Source: an uncultured Muribaculaceae bacterium (GTDB taxonomy: Bacteria > Bacteroidota > Bacteroidia > Bacteroidales > Muribaculaceae). Taken from it: a stretch of DNA of 64,000 bases. The stretch is taken from the NCBI GenBank assembly GCA_905233845.1, contig CAJOFH010000007.1, positions 15,212-79,211 on the forward strand, given 5' to 3'. The notes under the pieces were generated by a model. The model was not told the DNA's origin. It saw only the letters and a list, made by a program, of their open reading frames with translations, and ran no database searches. Positions 43,133-53,700 of this stretch are shown piece after piece (the stretch's first letter is position 1; each line of letters starts with the position of its first letter). Both the position numbers and the translations under genes were made by a program.

Positions 43133-45142
43133 ATGGAAGAAAACATTAAGAACAACGTTGCTCAGCCAGTTATTGACTCTAAGATTCCTGAGGGACCTGT
43201 TGCTGAGAAATGGACCAACTATAAGGCACATCAAAAACTTGTGAACCCCGCCAACAAGCGCCGCCTCGACATCATAGTCGTAGGTACCGGTCTGGCAGGT
43301 GCCAGCGCCGCCGCCACTCTAGGCGAAATGGGTTTCAAGGTAATGAATTTCTGCATTCAAGACTCACCACGTCGTGCGCACTCTATTGCCGCGCAGGGTG
43401 GTATCAATGCCGCTAAGAACTATCAGAACGACGGTGACTCGGTTTACCGCCTCTTCTACGACACCGTTAAGGGTGGTGACTATCGTGCCCGTGAGGCCAA
43501 CGTTTACCGTCTTGCCGAGGTATCGAACAATATCATCGACCAGTGCGTGGCACAGGGAGTGCCCTTCGCTCGCGAATACGGAGGTCTGCTCGCCAACCGT
43601 TCATTCGGTGGCGCTCAGGTAAGCCGCACATTCTATGCCAAGGGACAGACTGGCCAGCAGTTGCTGCTCGGTGCCTACTCATCGCTCAACCGCCAAATTG
43701 AGATGGGCAACGTGACAAGCTACAACCGCTACGAGATGCACGACGTGGTAATCATCGACGGTCGCGCACGCGGCATCATCGCCAAGAACCTGGTTACTGG
43801 TCAGCTCGAGCGTTTTGCCGCACATGCTGTGGTTATCGCCACTGGTGGATATGGCAACACCTATTTCCTCTCGACCAACGCTATGGCTTGCAACGTGAGC
43901 GCTGCTATGGCTTGCTACCGCAAGGGCGCTTACTTTGCTAATCCCGCCTATGTTCAGATTCACCCAACTTGCATCCCTCGCCACGGCGACAAGCAGTCGA
44001 AGCTCACGCTGATGAGTGAGTCGTTGCGTAACGACGGCCGCATCTGGGTTCCCAAGAACATTGAGGATGCCAAGCGCCTGCAAGCTGGCGAGATTAAAGG
44101 TAGCGACATCCCCGAGGAGGAGCGTGATTATTACCTCGAGCGCCGCTATCCAGCCTTCGGTAACCTCGTGCCTCGCGACGTGGCAAGCCGCGCCGCTAAG
44201 GAGCGCTGCGACAAGGGCTTCGGCGTGAACAACACCGGCCAAGCTGTGTTCCTCGACTTCAGTGAGGCTATCAACCGCTTGGGCATCGACGTGGTTCGTC
44301 AGCGCTATGGCAATCTTTTCGATATGTATGAGGAAATCACCGACGTGAATCCTGGCGAGCTCGCCAACGAGATCAACGGCGTGAACTACTACAACCCAAT
44401 GATGATTTATCCCGCTATCCACTACACTATGGGTGGCATTTGGGTAGACTATGAGTTGCAGACCTCAATCAAGGGCCTCTTCGCTATTGGTGAGTGTAAC
44501 TTCAGCGACCACGGCGCTAACCGTCTGGGTGCTTCGGCGCTCATGCAAGGTCTTGCCGACGGTTACTTCGTACTCCCCTATACTATCCAGAACTATTTGA
44601 GCGACCAAATCACTGTGCCTCGATTCTCGACCGACCTTCCTGAATTTGAGGAAGCTGAGGAGCGCGTGCAAGCCGACCTCGACCAGATGATGAACATTCG
44701 TGGCAGCCGCTCAGTTGACTCTATCCACAAAGAGCTAGGTAATATCATGTGGGACTACGTGGGCATGGGACGCACTAAGGAAAGTCTAGAGATTGCTATT
44801 GACAAAATCAAAGCCCTGCGCAAGGAGTTCGAGACCAATCTCTTCGTGCCTGGCTCTCAAGAGGGCATGAACATCGAGCTTGACAAAGCATTCCGTCTGC
44901 GTGACTTCATCACCATGGGTGAACTTATCGCCTACGATGCTCTCAACCGCGAGGAGTCGTGTGGTGGTCACTTCCGCGAGGAACACCAGACCGAGGAAGG
45001 CGAAGCTAAGCGCGACGACGAGAACTTCTTCTACGTGGCTTGCTGGAAATACAACGGCAACGACGAAAAGGCTCCAAGCTTAATCAAGGAACCTTTGCAC
45101 TACGAGGCTATTAAGGTACAAACACGCAACTACAAAAACTAA
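43133..45142 (+). CDS. sdhA: Succinate dehydrogenase/fumarate reductase flavoprotein subunit
   Basis: 669 residues. FAD dinucleotide motif [19 protein letters not shown] (about 47-65), covalent-flavin region [15 protein letters not shown], active-site [15 protein letters not shown] and [10 protein letters not shown], and substrate loop [19 protein letters not shown]. The non-classical subgroup typical of Bacteroidetes. Catalyses succinate/fumarate interconversion. 37 bases after sdhC and 6 before sdhB. Confidence 0.95.
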   Translation: MEENIKNNVAQPVIDSKIPEGPVAEKWTNYKAHQKLVNPANKRRLDIIVVGTGLAGASAAATLGEMGFKVMNFCIQDSPRRAHSIAAQGGINAAKNYQNDGDSVYRLFYDTVKGGDYRAREANVYRLAEVSNNIIDQCVAQGVPFAREYGGLLANRSFGGAQVSRTFYAKGQTGQQLLLGAYSSLNRQIEMGNVTSYNRYEMHDVVIIDGRARGIIAKNLVTGQLERFAAHAVVIATGGYGNTYFLSTNAMACNVSAAMACYRKGAYFANPAYVQIHPTCIPRHGDKQSKLTLMSESLRNDGRIWVPKNIEDAKRLQAGEIKGSDIPEEERDYYLERRYPAFGNLVPRDVASRAAKERCDKGFGVNNTGQAVFLDFSEAINRLGIDVVRQRYGNLFDMYEEITDVNPGELANEINGVNYYNPMMIYPAIHYTMGGIWVDYELQTSIKGLFAIGECNFSDHGANRLGASALMQGLADGYFVLPYTIQNYLSDQITVPRFSTDLPEFEEAEERVQADLDQMMNIRGSRSVDSIHKELGNIMWDYVGMGRTKESLEIAIDKIKALRKEFETNLFVPGSQEGMNIELDKAFRLRDFITMGELIAYDALNREESCGGHFREEHQTEEGEAKRDDENFFYVACWKYNGNDEKAPSLIKEPLHYEAIKVQTRNYKN

Positions 45143-45148
45143 ATAATT

Positions 45149-45904
45149 ATGGAAAGCAATATTAGCGTTAAACTTAAGATATGGCGCCAAGCTAATCCTC
45201 AGGCGCAAGGTGAATTTGTGACCTATGAGTTGCAGGACATTCCTACCGACACCTCGTTCCTCGAGACTCTCGACATTCTCAACGAACAACTCGTTGAGCG
45301 TGGAGAAGAGCCAGTCGCTTTCGACCATGACTGCCGCGAGGGAATTTGCGGCATGTGCTCGCTATACATCAACGGTCGTCCTCACGGACCTGGTGATGGA
45401 GCTACCACTTGCCAACTCTATATGCGACGTTTCAAAAACGGTGAAACTATCACGGTAGAGCCTTGGCGCTCGGCAGCGTTCCCTGTTATCAAGGACTTGA
45501 TGGTTGACCGCAACGCATTCGACAAGATTCAGCAGGCTGGAGGCTACGTGAGCTTCAACACTGGTGGCGCTCAAGATGCAAACGCAATCCCCATCAGCAA
45601 GGTGGCGGCCGACGAGGCTATGGACAGCGCAAGCTGCATTGGATGCGGCGCCTGCGTAGCTGCTTGTAAGAATGGTTCGGCGATGCTCTTCGTTTCAGCA
45701 AAGGTAAGCCAATTCGCTCTGTTGCCACAAGGCAAGGCCGAGGCCAAGAAACGCGTGAAAGCTATGTTGGCAAAGATGGACGAACTGGGATTCGGCAACT
45801 GCACCAACACTGGTGCCTGTGCCGCCGTGTGCCCAAAGAACATCAAGCTGAGCAACATCTCACGTCTCAACCGCGAATACATCAGCGCAAAATGCAACGA
45901 CTAA
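45149..45904 (+). CDS. sdhB: Succinate dehydrogenase/fumarate reductase iron-sulfur subunit
   Basis: 251 residues. [2Fe-2S] ligands in [10 protein letters not shown] followed by TTCQLYM, and the ferredoxin-type pair [15 protein letters not shown] and [15 protein letters not shown] for the [4Fe-4S] and [3Fe-4S] clusters. Passes electrons between flavin and cytochrome b. Last gene of the sdhCAB operon, with a clear terminator. Confidence 0.95.
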   Translation: MESNISVKLKIWRQANPQAQGEFVTYELQDIPTDTSFLETLDILNEQLVERGEEPVAFDHDCREGICGMCSLYINGRPHGPGDGATTCQLYMRRFKNGETITVEPWRSAAFPVIKDLMVDRNAFDKIQQAGGYVSFNTGGAQDANAIPISKVAADEAMDSASCIGCGACVAACKNGSAMLFVSAKVSQFALLPQGKAEAKKRVKAMLAKMDELGFGNCTNTGACAAVCPKNIKLSNISRLNREYISAKCND

Positions 45905-45923
45905 TCGCTGAACGCACATTTAT

Positions 45924-45964
45924 AAAAATCGCCAGCCCCATTCCTGAGGCTGGCGATTTTTTTA
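45924..45964 (+). terminator. sdhCAB terminator
   Basis: ATCGCCAGCC (45928-45937) pairs with GGCTGGCGAT (45948-45957), followed by a long T-run; A-run before allows bidirectional action. Confidence 0.88.
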
Positions 45965-45978
45965 TTTTGGGATTCCCC

Positions 45979-46006
45979 ATTTATGAATTATGACTCATAT
46001 TAGTCA
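45979..46006. repeat. Heptamer array at the stop of the P-loop/CYTH gene
   Basis: ATTTATG, AATTATG, ACTCATA, then TTAGTCA, which holds the stop codon of the minus-strand gene. Confidence 0.6.
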
Positions 46007-47094
46007 TAGAGAGTCTTAACGGCGAGGTTAATGTTGTAGTACTTGACTTTACCAGTTACATCCTTGATGACCCTGATGAATGGTGGGAACTTGGTTTCTT
46101 CGCCTTGTGCCTCGCTGTCCATCTCCAGAATGCTGAATCCTGGATCGGGGTCGATGAACTGGTCGAGTTCGTAATATTGTCCTTCCCAAATGAAGCTCTT
46201 GCGAATCTTGTGGATAGACTGGCGAGTTGGGTCAGCAAGTGCCATCATACTCATATACTGGTTGTAGCTTATGTTACGCTCGGTAACGATGCGCTCGCTC
46301 TCGCCAACAGTCTTGGTAGTAGTTTGCAAGTAGACATACTTGCCCTGCATCATGCGCTTGCGCAGACGAACCACGGTTCCTGGCTCGCTCATGAGGTAGG
46401 TCTGAACAATGTCGGTCTCGATAGCATTAGGAATCTCTCCAATGAGTTCAACCATAAACTTGCGCTCGTTCTCGATGGGTGCAGGAATTCCCAGCACATT
46501 AGAAATCTCGCGAAGCACACGGCGAATCTTATTCTCAAAATTCTCGCTGTTGCTAATTACACGCAGGTGAGGATGACCAGTCCATGCGTTGCGAAGTTTC
46601 TTATCAAGGGTGCAAGCAAGATCCACGCCTTCGGTTCGCGCCTCGTTGTTGCTCGTGGTGTAGAATTCAGCAGCACCATCGGCAGCAGTAACCAAGTGGA
46701 GTACAGCATCATAGCGACTATCACGAAGCTTCTCAATTGGTATGTCAATCTCGGCGGTGATTGCCTGCCAGGTCTCGGGTGTGAGGTAAACCGAAATATC
46801 CATAGTGCCGCGATCGCACACCAGCAGCACAGGTTTCTCACTCTCGGCAGCAATGGCAGCAAAGTGATCTTCAAGGTCGAGCTGCAGCTTCAAGGTCGCT
46901 TTCTCGGCTTGGTAGAACTGTGACTGATTCTTAGTGAGATAGTCTACTCCTCCCACTGCAAACATGGTGGGAACTTCGGGAACGGTATACACTTGATATC
47001 CCAGATTGGAGAAATGCTCTACCACCTTGGCGAGCGCTGTAGTCTTGCCGGCACAAGGGCCACCAGTAAGCACCACTTTAGTTATCTTGCTCAT
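46000..47094 (-). CDS. P-loop ATPase fused to a CYTH domain (TTD14-like)
   Basis: 364 residues. The N-terminal half is an AAA/NadR-like P-loop kinase fold: Walker A GGPCAGKTT (11-19), VPEVPTMF, and CDRGTMD (93-99) as Walker B-like. From about 205 a CYTH domain begins with the signature E208-x-E210-x-K212 (ENERKF) and continues VVRLRKRMMQGKYVYLQTTTK and YYELDQF. CYTH domains bind triphosphates in a tunnel (thiamine triphosphatase, triphosphate tunnel metalloenzymes). The same order is known in the eukaryotic TTD14 protein. A phosphotransfer or triphosphate-sensing role is inferred; the natural ligand is unknown. Confidence 0.85.
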   Translation of the reverse strand: MSKITKVVLTGGPCAGKTTALAKVVEHFSNLGYQVYTVPEVPTMFAVGGVDYLTKNQSQFYQAEKATLKLQLDLEDHFAAIAAESEKPVLLVCDRGTMDISVYLTPETWQAITAEIDIPIEKLRDSRYDAVLHLVTAADGAAEFYTTSNNEARTEGVDLACTLDKKLRNAWTGHPHLRVISNSENFENKIRRVLREISNVLGIPAPIENERKFMVELIGEIPNAIETDIVQTYLMSEPGTVVRLRKRMMQGKYVYLQTTTKTVGESERIVTERNISYNQYMSMMALADPTRQSIHKIRKSFIWEGQYYELDQFIDPDPGFSILEMDSEAQGEETKFPPFIRVIKDVTGKVKYYNINLAVKTLYD

Positions 47095-47144
47095 AGATAA
47101 TAGTTTATGTTTATTCGTTTTTACTTTTTTCTTGTTTTAGGTCA

Positions 47145-47152
47145 CAAATATA
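47145..47152 (-). promoter_or_regulatory. -7 element of the P-loop/CYTH gene
   Basis: TATATTTG on the minus strand, 51 bases before the ATG. Confidence 0.5.
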
Positions 47153-47347
47153 GTCATTTTTTTTAAGATGACAAAACATAGGAAAGTTATCATGTAGTGA
47201 GGAAATCGTTGTAGCATCTAAAGTCTTCCTCCACCGACCACACATTTATTTTGGACTGATAGACCACCTATAATTATGCATTTCGTGGGAATAAAGTTGT
47301 ATTTCGCTGAATATTACTAAAATATGCGCAAAAAAATATGCATTTTT

Positions 47348-47378
47348 TTTGTGGTTATCAACAATTGAGCTAAATTCG
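47348..47378 (+). promoter_or_regulatory. Candidate promoter of the 2113-residue protein
   Basis: TTTG (47348-47351), 19-base spacer, TAAATTCG (47371-47378). It implies an unusually long leader of about 360 bases. Confidence 0.45.
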
Positions 47379-47405
47379 CACCCAAATAGACAAATTTTGT
47401 ATTCA

Positions 47406-47745
47406 TAAACCAAACTTATTTTAAACTCACTGTCTTACAGACTTCTACCCTTAGAGAAGGGAGCAAAAAACTTACACATTAGCACTTCTAACCAACCATT
47501 ACGACGGATTTATAACTTGCAAGGCCAATATTAAACCCAAATCTCACTTCACACTCTTGCACAACTATGCCCTAATGGCAAATTCCAAGCGCTAATCTAG
47601 ATTAGAAGACAAGAGGCGAAACAAATTGTTCTTATGTTCCTCTCTCTAAAAATGGACAAACAATAGCCATTGCCTTGTCTACTAGTTAACTAAAAAACAA
47701 ATCGAGACAAACAATATTTTTTATTAACTAAACCAAACTTATTTT
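47406..47745 (+). repeat. Long leader bounded by a 17-bp direct repeat
   Basis: TAAACCAAACTTATTTT occurs at 47406-47422 and again at 47729-47745, the latter ending two bases before ATG 47748. The 306 bases between hold no gene; a small hairpin CTACCCTTAGAGAAGGGAGC lies at 47445-47464. Confidence 0.7.
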
Positions 47746-47747
47746 TT

Positions 47748-50700
47748 ATGATCAAAAAATTCTATCTAAAATTCCTAATGGGCTTGCTGCTCACGTCTCT
47801 CGCCGTGCCGCATACGCAAGCGGAGACTTTGACCGTGGCCAATGGGACTGGGACAGACCAATATATGCCTATATATGGGTCTGCTTGGAAAACTAATGGC
47901 GCTGGTTGTCAGTTTATTTATCCTGCAAGTGAATTGAGTAACTTGTCTAATGGCGCTATTATTAAAAAAATCAAGTTTTTTAGTTCTTCTACTGTCAATT
48001 CAAAGTTGGGCTATAGTACAACGGCTATAAGATTGGGCAATACTCAATCGACAACTATAGCCAACAACACTTCGGCTATGGCAGCAAACAGAGAGAACAT
48101 GACTCTTGTTTTCACTGGAAACTTGCCTACAGGTTCTACCGAAATGGAGATTACCTGTAGTACAGACTTTGTATATCAAGCTGGCCAGAATCTAATTGTT
48201 GATACTTATGTAACATCAGCATCAAGCACTGGATATTATAGTCAGTATTGGTATGTAAATAGCGGATATTCTTCAGGTTGTGTTGCTGAATGTAATGGTA
48301 CATCCGTTTATAGTGACTCTAAACTTCCAAAGATGGAAATCACATACGAACTTGGTACAGTTGAAGAGTATGCTGCTGTTGTAACACCTACGACTCTCGC
48401 TTTTGGTGAGATTCCTGTTGGTGGAGAAATAACACAAACTATTACATTAAGAAACACAGGTGCTAATGCCTTCACTCCAAGTTTGAATATCTCAAATTCA
48501 GCATATACTACCACCTATTCCCCAACATCACTTGCTTCAGGGGCTTCTATTGAAATTCCTATTAAGTTTAACCCAACCACAACAGGCAATTTTGATGGAA
48601 CATTGACAATTGATTGTGGAAATGCAGGAGTAAAAGAAGTTGCCCTTACAGGTAGCGGCTCTTATTCTGCAACCATTGGAGGTGACGCATCAACTAGTGA
48701 ATATTTGCCTGTATATGGATATAATCATGATTCTTATAATCAACAGAATCAGTTTGTTTATCCAGCCTCAATGTTGACTTCTCTTGTGGGCAAAAGGCTT
48801 AAATCAATAACTTTTTATCCCTCAGGTGGAATTAAGTTCTATAATGGTTCTGTATCATTCTCATTAGCAAATGTTGCTTCTGGTTCTATAACTTTTACGG
48901 CATCAGGTAATACACCACAATCACCCAGTGGTTTGACACAAGTTGGCACAATCACAATGCCTTCATCTGCCCAGTCGTCTCTCACAGAATGGACCTTATC
49001 GTTTGATGGTGATGGTTTTGATTATACAGGAGGTGATTTATTTGTAGATGTAACTACAGTTAAAGGCTCTTGGGGAACCACTAATTTCTATGGCACAACA
49101 ACCGAAGATTATGTAGGTTATTCTTGCACAAGCAGCTCGGCAAAAACAGGTCAAAAATTCCTCCCCAAGGTGAAATTCACTTATGAGGATAGTTATGCAC
49201 CAGCTACCCCTACTATCACAGCTAATCCTGCTTCTGTTAGCTTAACTACTGAGGTTGGTACACCTGTGACTGGCACTTTCTCTGTGACTGGTGCTAATTT
49301 GACAGGTGACATCACTGTTGCTGCTAGTGGTGATGGCTTCAGCGTAGCTCCTGCTACAATCACTGCTGCCGATGCAGCCAATGGCGTTACCGTAACTGTT
49401 ACTTACAACCCTGCTGCTGCTGGAACTCATACTGGTGCAATCACTTTGAGCAGCGATGGTGCTACCAGCAAGACTGTGAACCTGAACGGTACAGCAACCT
49501 TGCCTCCAGTTCCAATGATTGTTGCCAATCCTACTGCTTTGACAATGAATGCTATTGTTGGAACTCCAGCAACCTCAACCTTCACTGTTACAGGTTCTAA
49601 CCTTGAGGGCGACATCACCGTTGCCGCAAGTGGCGAGGGCTTCAGCGTAGCTCCTGCTACTATCACTGCAGCCGATGCAGCTAATGGTGCAACTGTAACC
49701 GTTACTTACAATCCTGCTGCCGCTGGCAACCACACTGGCTCAATCTCTTTGACCAGCACTAATGCCGATGCAGTTACTGTAGCTCTGACAGGTACTGCTG
49801 CCACTCCCGTTATCAGCGGAACTGTAACTCCTGCAACTCTCAACTTCAGTTGCTATGCTGAGCAGACTGCCACTGGCACAATCACTGTTGAGAACACAGG
49901 TAACCAAGCGTTCACCCCAGCATTTAACCTAGCTGCCCCATTTAGCATCGAGGCTGCTACCGAGATTGCCGCTGGCGCAAGCAAGCAGTTCACCGTTACT
50001 TATGCTCCCACTGCTGCTGGCACTCACACTGGAACTCTCACCGTTACCATCAACGGCACCGACACCCAGGTTGCACTGAACGGTACCGCTACCGAGGCAC
50101 CTGAGGGTGGAGAGCTCACAGTTGCCGAGAGCACTACCACCGGTGACAAGTATATGTCAAGCATTGCACCAATCTATGGTGGTAGATACAATTCTACTGG
50201 TACTGTGCAGATGCTTTATCCAGCTTCTTTGTTGACAGATATGGTTGGCATGCAAATTACCAAGGTTACATTCCGTCACTATGGTGCTCCTGGATTCAGC
50301 GGCGGCGCCGTTCAAGTTAGCATTGGCGAGACCGAGAATGCTAACCTGTCGGGTGGTGAGGTAAGTGCCAGCACTTTGACCGCTGTGGCAACAGTTTCTC
50401 CTATTGGATCTGCTTTTGATAATGAATATTATCTCACATTTGAGTTCTCACGTCCTTATTTATATAATGGTGGCAACCTTGTAATTCAAACTCATGTGAC
50501 CACTGAGGGTTCAGAGAGTCGTAGTCGTTTCTATGGTAAGAGTACTTACGACTTGAGCTTAGGTAATATCACAACACTGGCAACTAGCTATTCAGCACAA
50601 ACTGGTAATGGCTATAGCACTTCGTTCCTGCCCCAGGCTACCTTCACTTACGAGAAGGCTCGTGGTGTAGAACTCGTTTCTCCTGAGGATGGCATTCTCA

Positions 50701-53700
50701 ACTTTGGTGAGGTGAGCGTTAAGGGTCACAAGACTATGACCATCACTGTCAAGAACAACAACTCGACTGAGGTAACTGTTAGTGCATCTGATTTGGCTTA
50801 TCCTTACAGCGTGGTTGACGCTCCTGCGAGCATTGCTGCTGGCGAGACAGCAACCTTCTCTGTTGACATGAAACCAAACAATGACACCGAGAACATCGAC
50901 TACAACAATGTTCAATTGACATTGACATTTGGTACTCAAGAGATGGTAATCACCATCAATGGTACTAGCCATGTGAATGAGCCAACAATGACCACCGAGG
51001 ACTTCGCTGAGATTGAATATACATGGGTTGACGAGAATGGTGACACTCAAACCAGCAATCTTGCTGAGGTGGCTACAGATCCAGCCCAGATGATTGCCCT
51101 GATGCGTGAGGTTTATATGAACCGCAACGTGCCCGGCAACTGGTATCGTGGTTACACCAAGGCTGGTGAGCCCAGCTATGAGGTGGCTTATCCCGCCATT
51201 GGTAAGATTGTTTACGATAATGAAAATCTGAACTACACCTACAGCGACTCTTATGGCTGGAACATTGGCTTCAGTGAGAATGTGAATGACCACATCTTGA
51301 CAAACCCGACCTACAATCAATATCGTTACTTCAACCCCGACGAGTATAAACCCATCAAGAATGGTGTTACTCTGCTTCTCGTGGAGATGAACGACAATAT
51401 TGTTAGCGCAGATGGTAATTCTTACACCGAAATCGTGAATGGTATCAACTCTGTTCCCAGTGGCTATAATGCTCTAAAGAGTATGGTGGGCACTGTCTTC
51501 AAGAGCGTGCGTGTTGTAACCCAGTCGCGCAACATGGGTGCTGGCGAGGATGCCGGAACACTCTTCAAGCTTGACTGCGACAAGATGAATCGCTTCTTCT
51601 TGCTCGCTAAGGGTCGTCTGCGTATGTTCAGCGGTGATGTAACCCGTCACCATGGCTCATACATTGATGCTACTAGCACCGGCAACAGCTACCGCGAGTT
51701 CGAGGAAATGGGCCCATTCTATCAGATGTATGAGCAATTGAGCCCAGTGGATTTGGCTAATGTATCGGATGTTACCGACGTTTATCAAAAACTCGTGAAC
51801 ATGGAGTCTTACGGTATTGAGCATGACTGCCAATCTATAGCATTTATCAGCTATGATGGTGTTACTGGCCATGAGTTCAATATGTATGGCAAGGCAAGTA
51901 TCTCTGATGACTGCCAGGATGTTCGTGACCTCATGATTACCATACCCGAGCGCCGCATGCAGTGGTGGTACGAAGGTAGCGGAAACAACAGTCGTGATGG
52001 ATATAGCTATGAAACAGATGCTAACGACATGTTTGTGAACTACAACAAACAGCGTGTTCCCAAGATGGGTCTGTTTGTTATCAAGCAATTCCCAATCACT
52101 GGCGAGCAACAAGAGAATGCCAACGTTTATGACCTGAACCTGAGTTGGACTTCTAACCTGCTTGAGTTCTTGCCAACAGGCTATGGTGTTTACAACCTCT
52201 ATCGCGTTGTTACCAATGCCGACGGCACTAAGACTTATACTAAGGTCGTTGACAACTTGGATCCCAACACCTTCAGTTATGTTGACCATGTTGAGATGCA
52301 GCAGACTGGCCAAGTTGTGACCTACGTTGTGCAAGGTCAGGATCAGGAGAAGTTCTTGAGCATGCAGCTGTCAAACGAGGAAAGCTTTGTGATTCCTGGT
52401 CTCGACCGCCGCGAGCAGATTATTATCGCTCTCAACAACGACTACTACTACAGCCGCTATGATGCAGCCAACCAAAAGAACAACTACTCTAACTCGCTTA
52501 TCGCCAACAACACAGTTGGAACTAATGTGAAACCTGAGTATTTGACAGTTTGGCAAGATGGTAGTGATAAGGGCATGTTCAAGTTCTGGCGTGCTACTCT
52601 CAAGACTGTTGACGGCGAGCAAGTTGTTGACACTGAGAACGCTGTAAACTTTGCTAACTGCAAGGTTACCGCCCTCAATGAGACAAGTGGAACTCTGACT
52701 TATGAGGCAGGTGATGACCAAGCTACATTTACTATTGGCTATCACCAGAACACAGCCACTTCTACTATCTCTATTGTCAATGGTGAGGTTAAGTTTGACG
52801 GCTTGAAGCTTTATGACAACTTCAGCGTAAGCGTTGAGGAGAACACTCATCCAGCTCAATATGTTTACTATGTGACTCTTAAGACTGCCGTGCCATTCAA
52901 TCTTAACGATGAGGGCACTGAGACTAGCGATGAAGCTCGCAGTAACACCGTAAGTGTTCCTGTTTACAAAACTGGTATGGCAATGAATCCACTCAGCGCA
53001 ACAGATGTAGAGAATGATGTCACTCACGAAACTCCAGCGGCTACTAAGTTTGATCTCAATGCTCGCTACAGTAGTAAGAGTGAGATTCTCGGCTACTATA
53101 TCTATCGTTGGGCCGACAAGGAGACTGCAGCAAATGAGCGTTCTATCTATGAGGCTAACGGTGACGATGCTTCTCCACAAGGTCAGGCAGGCAACCAGGG
53201 TACTTACTACACTGTAGCCATGAACACCGACTACACTGCCCAGACCGAAAACTTCGCTATGGATGCCAACGGCAACCATCCCGATGTGACTGCTACATTC
53301 ATGGACAACTACATGGTTAAAGACGCTACGAATGCCGATACCTACACCTATGCTCCCGTTGTTGAGCTATTCGCTCCACAACAGGCAGTAGAACTTCCTA
53401 GTGGTGTCGACCGTGAGGACTACAATACCTATGGTGGTCCACAGCAGATGACCGCTGGTGGCGTGGTTAATGTTGAGGTTCTGAAGCCTGCTCAAAGCAC
53501 ATATACCTGGACAGCCAACGGCAAGACTTACACTTACTACAACGTATTCCTTGATGTGTCCAAACTTAGCATACCTCAGGATTATGAGATTGTTAAGGTT
53601 CGCGCTTGGCGTAAGATTGACAGTGAGTACCTGGGTGAGGAAACAGGCAAGGGCTATGAGTGGCGCATCAACGATATCGTTAATGGCGAGCTTAAGTTCA

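Noticed and set aside
43679-44422. Minus-strand frame opposite sdhA
   Set aside because: sdhA is unmistakable and codon bias lies on the plus strand.
49197-49797. Repeats considered as a CRISPR array
   Set aside because: Units are about 300 bp, coding and in frame; no short identical repeats with unique spacers.
52371-53279. Minus-strand frame (302 codons) in the 2113-residue protein gene
   Set aside because: Hydrophobic-looking only because of the composition of the opposite strand; no promoter.
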